Source: Kiritimatiellia bacterium
GTDB taxonomy: Bacteria > Verrucomicrobiota > Kiritimatiellia > RFP12 > UBA1067
Length of the DNA: 9,739 bases
Direction: 5' to 3'
Assembly: GCA_017521065.1 (NCBI GenBank)
Contig: JAFXEA010000455.1
Location: forward strand, 1 to 9,739
Part shown: one piece after another, positions 1 to 5,347 of the stretch
How the letters are laid out: every line of letters begins with the position of its first letter
How positions within the stretch are numbered: the first letter of the stretch is position 1
Made by a program: the position numbers and the translations under genes
Notes under the pieces: generated by a model
What the model saw: only the letters and a program-made list of their open reading frames with translations
Database searches by the model: none
What the model was told of the DNA's origin: nothing

Positions 1-1362
1 AGTGGCTCCAGGAGTCGAGCGGGTCGATAGCCGGATAGCGTCGTGCATCCGAACGGGCGCGGGAGAGACCATGAAACCCTCCGACCACCTTGAGCGTCGC
101 CTGGGTCACTGGTTCGTCGAAGTTGCCGCCGGCGGGAGATACGGTTCCTCCGATCGTGACGGATCCGGTTGAGCCGTCTTTGAGCTTGACGCGTCCGGCG
201 CGTTCGTAGAACGCTGCGATTCGAGATTCAAGATAGGCCGGGAACGCCTCTTCGCCGGGAATCTCCTCAAGCCGTCCGGAGAGTTCGCGCATCCTTGCGC
301 CCAACGCGATGTGGAGTCCGCAAGGACGAGCACGTTGAGCCCCATCTGGCGGAAATATTCGGCGAGGGTCACCGCCGTGTACACAGATGCCTCGCGTGAT
401 GCGACCGGCATGGACGATGTGTTGCAGATGATGATCGTACGCTTCATCAGCGACTGGCCGGTCTTCGGATCGATGATCTCAGGGAACTCCTTCAGCGTCT
501 CCACAACCTCGCCCGCGCGTTCGCCGCATGCGGCGGAGATCACGACGTCCACCTTTGCGTAGCGGGCGGTGGTCTGCTGGAGAACCGTCTTTCCGGCGCC
601 GAAAGGACCGGGGATGCAGTACGTGCCGCCGACAGCGACAGGTAAGAACGTGTCGATGGTTCGGACGCTCGTCTCAAGCGTCTCTGTCGGGGCGAGACGC
701 TCCGCACAGCACTTGATAGGCACTTTGACCGGCCAGCGCTGCATCATCTGCACGGTGACATCATTTCCGTCCGCATCGGTCAGCACGGCGATATCCTCTG
801 TGACCGTGTAGTCGCCGGCAGGGGCGAGAGACTTGACTGTGTACACGCCGCGCATCGCGAAGGGGACCATGATCTTGTGCCCCGGCATGGTCTTTCCGTC
901 GAAGATCCCCTCAGTGGCCCAGCCAAGCTCTTCGCCTGCCGTCACACGGCTTCCCGGTTCGGCAGTCGGATGCCAGTCCCATTTGACGTCGCGAGGGAGA
1001 CCCGGCATGTACATTCCGCGCTGAAGGAAGAATCCAGCATCCTTCGATATCTTGCCTGCCGCTTCGGCGAGATCCTCGAGCGGGTTCTGGAGTCCGTCGT
1101 AGACCTGCGCAAGCATGCCCGGACCCAGTTCCGCCGCGAGCAGTTCTCCGGTGAACTCCACCTCGCCGTCCACCATGAGGTCGGTCGTAGAGTCGAACAC
1201 CTGCATGTCGCATCGCGTTCCGCGTACGCGGACGATCTCCGCCATCAGTTTCTTGTCGCCGAGGACGGCGTAGCCGACTTCGTTCTGCGCGACAGCCCCG
1301 GTGAAGGCCACCGTGATCATGTTACCGTTTACTGCGACGATTTTTCCTGTTGCTGTTGCCAT
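1..1362 (-). CDS. atpA: V-type ATPase catalytic subunit A, frameshifted, 3' end beyond window
   Basis: Catalytic, nucleotide-binding subunit of the V1 head of a V/A-type ATPase, which couples ATP hydrolysis or synthesis to ion movement through a membrane ring. Seen from the ATG at 1362: an N-terminal beta-barrel, the subunit-A-specific bulge region (about residues 115-185), Walker A GPFGAGKT at 252-259, CGERAGE at 279-285 and DSTSRWAQ at 349-356. After residue 356 this frame decays into unrelated sequence ending at a stop at 106. The conserved continuation (MRELSGRLEEIPGEEAFPAY, then TIGGTVSPAGGNF and DARRYPAIDPLDSWS) resumes in another frame at position 292 and stays open to the left edge. 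One base is therefore missing near 293-295 compared with the family. Visible coverage is about 454 of the usual 580-600 residues. The bulge and surrounding motifs resemble chlamydial AtpA. It lies 46 nt downstream of the DUF2764 gene, with no strong Shine-Dalgarno visible. The frameshift could be a real mutation or a sequencing/assembly error; family assignment is very secure. Confidence 0.93.
292..297 (-). other. Single-base frameshift site inside atpA
   Basis: On the minus strand the codons TGG GCG CAA (W-A-Q) are followed by only two bases (GG) before the ATG that begins the conserved MRELSGRLEE segment. V-type A subunits usually have one residue, often Ala or Gly, between WAQ and this Met/Leu-Arg-Glu, so a three-base codon has become two bases. 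There is no long homopolymer here, which makes an ordinary run-length error slightly less likely. Nothing nearby looks like a programmed slippage signal. Confidence 0.85.
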
Positions 1363-1408
1363 GATGTTTTAGTGATGAGAGATGGATGATAGGTGGTGTG
1401 GGAGGAGA

Positions 1409-1882
1409 TTATGTTTCGGCGGTTGCGGTAAGCCTGTCGAATACCGCATCTCCCGCGTCTTTTTCGGTTCTGTTCCGTTTTAGGACGATCTTGAGACGGA
1501 TTGCGTACGTTTCGAGCGCACCTTTGGAAAGAGGAGCTGAGACGGGTGTCAATTCTGCGGCGGCATCCCACCATACGCGGTCCATGAGAGATTCGCGCTT
1601 GAGCGGATTTTTCTCCTGGAATGCAACCGTTATGCGGTTCTGCCAGTAAAGGTCGCATCCGGATGTAGGGCGGCGGTGCTTTTCGCCGCCTCGCGCCACC
1701 GCCATCGCGTTGCGCAACTGCGTTTCAAGTTCCCGCCAGCGAAGGGAACCCGTCCCTGCCACTGCGTCCGGAACATCGAATCCTTCTGGCATCAATGCGA
1801 GGAAATCATTCCAGCTGTATGGAGCCGGGCCATCGAACGAGAGCGGCTGGAGAGATGAAACTATGTAGTCTATGGGCAGCAT
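1409..1882 (-). CDS. DUF2764-like protein of the V-type ATPase operon
   Basis: A 157-residue cytoplasmic-looking protein with no signal peptide or membrane segment. The start MLPIDYIVSSLQPLSF fits the N-terminus of DUF2764 proteins (Y-hydrophobic-V-x-SLPPL). It is followed by WRELETQLRNAMAVARG and by a later NPLKRESLMDRVWWDAAAEL segment like the conserved NPL...D..RW stretch of that family. DUF2764 genes characteristically sit between the V-ATPase E and A genes in Chlamydiae and some spirochaetes, exactly the position here. The gene starts 8 nt after the atpE stop and ends 46 nt before atpA. No clear Shine-Dalgarno is visible, so translational coupling to atpE is likely. The function is unknown; a role in assembly or regulation of the ATPase is inferred from position only. 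The family call rests on recalled motif shape plus synteny. Confidence 0.75.
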   Translation of the reverse strand: MLPIDYIVSSLQPLSFDGPAPYSWNDFLALMPEGFDVPDAVAGTGSLRWRELETQLRNAMAVARGGEKHRRPTSGCDLYWQNRITVAFQEKNPLKRESLMDRVWWDAAAELTPVSAPLSKGALETYAIRLKIVLKRNRTEKDAGDAVFDRLTATAET

Positions 1883-1890
1883 GGTTGCAG

Positions 1891-2472
1891 TCAGTTGGTG
1901 CAGTCCTTCATGAGCGCCGCCAGATCGGGACGCAGCCTCTTCGCGAGTTCAGCGGCAACGGTCGCACCAGTGAAGTCGTGTTCCACGCGACCTCCATCAA
2001 GCTTGACAGTAAAGCCGGAGCCTGTGACTTCGTCCATGACGACAGTGAAATTGGCTTTCGCCGCCAGCTGGGACTTGAGCGCCTCTGCGACCTTCGTGCC
2101 CGCATGGATCTCGCCGGACGTCACGATGTCGCGAACCGCTTCGCCCGCAATCGCGGCGGCAGTTGCTGGATCGGAAAGGGCGGCATCGACATTTGCTGTG
2201 AGAATCTTTTCGAGCAGAGCGGATACGGCGCCTTCGACCGATATCACCGCATCGCGAGCGGCCTGGCGAAGTGTCTCTTTAGCACGTTCTGCGGAAGCTT
2301 CAGCTTCGGCTTTCGCCGCCGCTGCGGATTTTGCCGCTTCGTCATTTGCAGCTTTCACGATGGCTGCGGCCTGCTCTTTTGCGGCCGATATGATCCTCTC
2401 CGCCTCGGCGGTGGCCTTTTCGACTCCGTCGCGGTTGATTTTCTCTATCAGACTTTGAAGTTCTTCAGCCAT
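1891..2472 (-). CDS. atpE: V-type ATPase subunit E (peripheral stalk)
   Basis: Peripheral-stalk subunit that, with subunit G/H-type partners, holds the V1 head against rotation. The 193-residue protein begins MAEELQSLIEKINRDGVEKA, typical of bacterial V-type E subunits. A long Ala/Glu/Lys-rich helix follows (about residues 15-90, rich in AEAERI, AAKEQAAA and AKAEAEASAERAKE), predicted coiled coil, and then a compact C-terminal domain (about 95-193) that binds the head. An in-frame ATG 20 codons upstream, at 2532, exists. The start at 2472 is preferred because GGAG lies 8 nt before it and because the extra N-terminus (MCRKMYNWRKFFFQQVRSKR) is unlike the family and overlaps the predicted promoter. 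It is the first gene of the operon and is divergent from the glycan genes. Confidence 0.9.
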   Translation of the reverse strand: MAEELQSLIEKINRDGVEKATAEAERIISAAKEQAAAIVKAANDEAAKSAAAAKAEAEASAERAKETLRQAARDAVISVEGAVSALLEKILTANVDAALSDPATAAAIAGEAVRDIVTSGEIHAGTKVAEALKSQLAAKANFTVVMDEVTGSGFTVKLDGGRVEHDFTGATVAAELAKRLRPDLAALMKDCTN

Positions 2473-2511
2473 TCTTTTGCTCCGTACTTGTTGAAAAAAA
2501 AACTTTCGCCA

Positions 2512-2540
2512 ATTATACATTTTCCGGCACATCCAAACAA
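2512..2540 (-). promoter_or_regulatory. Predicted sigma70-type promoter of the V-ATPase operon
   Basis: Read on the minus strand, TTGTTT (2540-2535) and a perfect TATAAT (2517-2512) are separated by 17 bp. Transcription should begin near 2505, giving a leader of about 33 nt. The leader contains a run of nine T (2502-2494) followed by the GGAG Shine-Dalgarno of atpE. The -35 box is weak; the -10 box and spacing are good. Confidence 0.6.
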
Positions 2541-2633
2541 GCGAAAAAAGTCGTTTGCAAAGTTAACGCTTCAATGGCTTACGTTTACTTTCGCATACGA
2601 CAACTGTTGAAAAATGTCAGTCTCGAATTGGCT

Positions 2634-2663
2634 TTGGAATCACAGGAACATTTTTGATATAAT
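2634..2663 (+). promoter_or_regulatory. Predicted sigma70-type promoter of the glycan-degradation operon
   Basis: TTGGAA (2634-2639) and a perfect TATAAT (2658-2663) are separated by 18 bp in an AT-rich stretch. Transcription should start near 2670, immediately before a run of ten T (2672-2681). The gene start follows at 2714, with AGAGG at 2705-2709 as a slightly close Shine-Dalgarno. No operator repeat convincing enough to name was found between this promoter and the divergent atpE promoter. Confidence 0.6.
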
Positions 2664-2713
2664 TAAAAGACTTTTTTTTTTGAGCACAATCACAATAACC
2701 AAAGAGAGGCAAC

Positions 2714-3760
2714 ATGGCTATCAATAGACGCGAATTCATTTCGACTGCCGCAAGCGCACTTGCGCTCAGCGGATGTTCCACAGCGGCATCCCTCGCCAAG
2801 AACCCGGAGCCGAAGTTCATCTGGTCGTATCTTGCGCATTTCGGGGTCAACTCATGGAAGGATGTTCCGCTTGAAACTCAGGATCCGTCCATGCCCGAAA
2901 AGTGGCTCACGCGCTGCTGCGCGAACCATGTCCGCTTCGACGAGCCGTCCTGGAAGCGCCTTTCCTCCGCTCTCGCAAAGGCGGGCTGCAACCAGATCAT
3001 CGTCGACCTTGCCGAGATCGTCGAGTATCCCAGCCATCCCGAGCTTGCAGTGAAGGGGTCCTGGAGCGTCGAGAAGCTCCGCAAGGAAATCGCCCGTCTG
3101 CGCGGAATGGGATTTGAGGTGATTCCGAAGCTCAACTTCTCCGCCTGCCACGACACATGGCTCAAGGACTACCATCGCATGGTGTCCACGAAGAAGTACT
3201 ATCAGGTGTGTGAAGATCTCATCAAGGACGTCGCAGAGATGTTCGACTATCCGCGCTACTTCCACCTCGGATACGATGAGGAGACCGCCAACCACCAGAG
3301 CAGGCATCTTTTCGCCGTCTGCCGTCAGGGCGACCTGTGGTGGCATGACTTCCTTTGGTTCGCCAAGGTCACCGAGAAGACGGGATGCCGTCCCTGGATC
3401 TGGAGCGACTACATCTGGAACCACAAGGATGAGTTCCTCAATCGCATGCCCAAGAGCGTCCTGCAGTCCAACTGGTACTATGGTGCCTCCTTCGAACCTG
3501 CGAAGATGGGTGCGCGCGGCAAGTACGTCGAGGCGTACGACTGGCTTGACAAGGCCGGTTTCGAGCAGGTGCCGACGGGTTCCAACTGGAGTTGCGACAC
3601 GAACTTCTCCGGCACGATCAAGTATTGCGATGCGAACTGCAGCAAGGATCTCATCAAGGGCTACATGATGGCTCCGTGGACGCGTACGTTCGCGATCCAT
3701 GAAGAGAAGTCCATGCAGGCTATCGACCAGCTTGCCACCGCAGTGAAGGCGAGGGCGTAA
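2714..3760 (+). CDS. Tat-exported lipoprotein with GH20-like (beta/alpha) barrel
   Basis: The 348-residue protein opens with a twin-arginine signal (N-R-R-E-F-I-S, residues 4-10), an Ala/Leu-rich stretch and a perfect lipobox L18-S19-G20-C21, so it should be Tat-exported and lipid-anchored at Cys21. The rest reads as one barrel: FEVIPKLNFSACHDTWL near residue 135, then FHLGYDEE, in which H184-x-G186-x-D188-E189 matches the H-x-G-x-D-E signature of family 20 glycosidases. There the Asp-Glu pair performs substrate-assisted hydrolysis of N-acetylhexosamine glycosides. Trp-rich segments (WIWSDYIW, SNWYY) further on could line a sugar site. The accessory N-terminal domain found in classical GH20 enzymes is absent. 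It leads the operon, and the oxidoreductase gene begins 1 nt after its stop. The barrel and motif are seen; hexosaminidase activity is inferred and the substrate is unknown. It may belong to an uncharacterised GH20-related family. Confidence 0.7.
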   Translation: MAINRREFISTAASALALSGCSTAASLAKNPEPKFIWSYLAHFGVNSWKDVPLETQDPSMPEKWLTRCCANHVRFDEPSWKRLSSALAKAGCNQIIVDLAEIVEYPSHPELAVKGSWSVEKLRKEIARLRGMGFEVIPKLNFSACHDTWLKDYHRMVSTKKYYQVCEDLIKDVAEMFDYPRYFHLGYDEETANHQSRHLFAVCRQGDLWWHDFLWFAKVTEKTGCRPWIWSDYIWNHKDEFLNRMPKSVLQSNWYYGASFEPAKMGARGKYVEAYDWLDKAGFEQVPTGSNWSCDTNFSGTIKYCDANCSKDLIKGYMMAPWTRTFAIHEEKSMQAIDQLATAVKARA

Positions 3761-3761
3761 G

Positions 3762-5276
3762 ATGAACCGTCGCTCGTTCCTGAAAAGCTTCGCCGCGTCC
3801 GCCGCGTTCGCTTCTGGCGGATGCAGGAATTTCTTCATCGGAAAGCCGGCCAAGGTCGTGCCGCCCGGACAGAAGGTCCGTCTCGGAATCATCGGTTCCG
3901 GCGGAAAGGGTATGTACGACTGGACGCATCTCTATGCGGCCGGAGCGGAGATTGTGGCGTTCTGCGATGTCGATTCCTCTATGATCGATTCTTCGCTCGC
4001 AAAGTTTCAGGAACTGGGCGGCAATACGTCCAAGGTGCGTCGGTATTCCGACTGGCGCAAGATGCTTGAATGTGAAGAGCGCAACATCGATGCCGTCACG
4101 GTCTCAACGCCTGACCATATGCATGCGGCGATTGCCGTGACGGCTATGAAGCTCGGTCTTCACTGCTACGTGCAGAAGCCGCTTGTTCGCACCCTGTGGG
4201 AGAATAAGATATTCGGCGAGGTCGCGCGAGAGACCGGCGTAATCACCCAGATGGGCAACCAAGGCTCTTCCGGCAGCGGACACCGCCGCAACGTCGAACT
4301 GCTTCAGCAGGGCGTGATTGGCGACATCACGGAGATTCACGTCTGGACGGACCGTCCCATCTGGCCTCAGGGCGATGCGGCGAAATCGTTCACGAAGCTC
4401 CCCGCCTGCAGGCCGCCTGCGAATCTCGACTGGGATTCATGGGTCGGGTGCGCCGAGATGCGTCCGTACATTGGAGACCGTCCCGATTCGTATGTGTTCC
4501 CGTTCTCAAACAAGTATGCGGAGAACATCAAGGGTGTGTACCACCGCTTCAACTGGCGGGCATTTTATGATTTCGGAACAGGTGCCTTCGGTGACATGGC
4601 TTGCCATACGATGAACCTTCCTTTCCGTGGCGCGGAGCTTGGCATGCCGACCAAGGCCGAATGCAAGATGGCAATCGAGCCGAATGATGTCGCGTATCCG
4701 GCACGATCCATAGTGGAGGTTACATACGCTTCCCGCAAGAGCCGTATCCGCAAGGGACACACCCTTCCTGAGACCAAGGTCATCTGGTATGATGGCGATC
4801 ATCAGCCGTCGGCGGACATCATGCCGCAGGTGGTGGCTACGCTCCGTTCCGTACCGCGCACCGGATGCTTCCTTATAGGTACGAAGGGCGTCATGTGTTC
4901 CCTCAGCGACTACGGGCAGACAGCTCTTATCGCGCTCAACGGCGAAGCAAAGGTGCGCAGCACCACCAAGCATCCCGCCTGCACTGCGCTTGGGTCGTAT
5001 CTTCCGCGCCGCAAGGAGAAGGGCGAGATCGGAATATACGGGGAGTTTCTCGATGCGATCAAGGGCGAAACGCCCATGATTGAAGAAACGCACTCCCGCT
5101 GCTATGCCGACATCGAACACTCCATCCCGATGATGGAGGGTATGCTTGTCGGCTGCATTGCGCAGCGTGTTCCCGGTGTCCTTGATTGGGACAGTGCGAA
5201 CCAGGTGTTCATCGGCAACCGCGAGGCGAATTCGTACGTGAAGCCATATATCCGTTCCGGATGGGACTTTGCTTGA
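3762..5276 (+). CDS. Tat-exported Gfo/Idh/MocA family oxidoreductase
   Basis: NAD(P)-dependent sugar oxidoreductase family member of 504 residues. It starts with an ideal Tat motif N-R-R-S-F-L-K (2-8) and a short hydrophobic stretch to G-G-C21. The Cys might be lipidated, but the -3 residue is Ser rather than Leu. The Rossmann domain shows LGIIGSGGKG (G45-x-G-G-x-G50), the acidic end of beta-2 in AFCDVD (D69, D71), STPDHMH (115-121) and CYVQKPL with Lys139. Here Gln replaces the Glu of the classical E-K-P motif, as is usual in the exported planctomycete-type clade. MGNQGSSGSGHRRNVELL and VWTDRPIWPQG are further hallmarks of that clade. The C-terminal alpha/beta domain contains GAFGDMACHTMNLPF. 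Its start is 1 nt after the upstream stop, with a purine-rich GAGGG just before it, so the two are coupled. It may oxidise or rearrange sugars released by its neighbours. GH109-type glycosidase chemistry is an alternative not supported by a specific motif here. Confidence 0.9.
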   Translation: MNRRSFLKSFAASAAFASGGCRNFFIGKPAKVVPPGQKVRLGIIGSGGKGMYDWTHLYAAGAEIVAFCDVDSSMIDSSLAKFQELGGNTSKVRRYSDWRKMLECEERNIDAVTVSTPDHMHAAIAVTAMKLGLHCYVQKPLVRTLWENKIFGEVARETGVITQMGNQGSSGSGHRRNVELLQQGVIGDITEIHVWTDRPIWPQGDAAKSFTKLPACRPPANLDWDSWVGCAEMRPYIGDRPDSYVFPFSNKYAENIKGVYHRFNWRAFYDFGTGAFGDMACHTMNLPFRGAELGMPTKAECKMAIEPNDVAYPARSIVEVTYASRKSRIRKGHTLPETKVIWYDGDHQPSADIMPQVVATLRSVPRTGCFLIGTKGVMCSLSDYGQTALIALNGEAKVRSTTKHPACTALGSYLPRRKEKGEIGIYGEFLDAIKGETPMIEETHSRCYADIEHSIPMMEGMLVGCIAQRVPGVLDWDSANQVFIGNREANSYVKPYIRSGWDFA

Positions 5277-5347
5277 TGCGTTTCTGTCGGATGGAGCGAG
5301 CGCGACAGCGCACCAATGAAAGTGTGGTTTTGGTTCATTGCAGGGCT

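Noticed and set aside
106..294. C-terminal 63 residues of the uninterrupted atpA frame as a real alternative protein end
   Set aside because: They match nothing expected, while the neighbouring frame encodes the conserved family sequence at the same bases.
1795..2610. Plus-strand open frames of 271 and 187 codons over atpE
   Set aside because: Both mirror the Ala/Glu-rich coiled coil of subunit E on the other strand; the 187-codon one is a low-complexity Ala/Ser product.
2852..3892. 346-codon minus-strand open frame opposite the GH20-like gene
   Set aside because: Antisense shadow of a gene with a clear Tat/lipobox start and HxGxDE motif; no independent support.
4506..5120. 204-codon minus-strand open frame opposite the oxidoreductase
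   Set aside because: Antisense shadow of a conserved Gfo/Idh/MocA domain, with no start signals.
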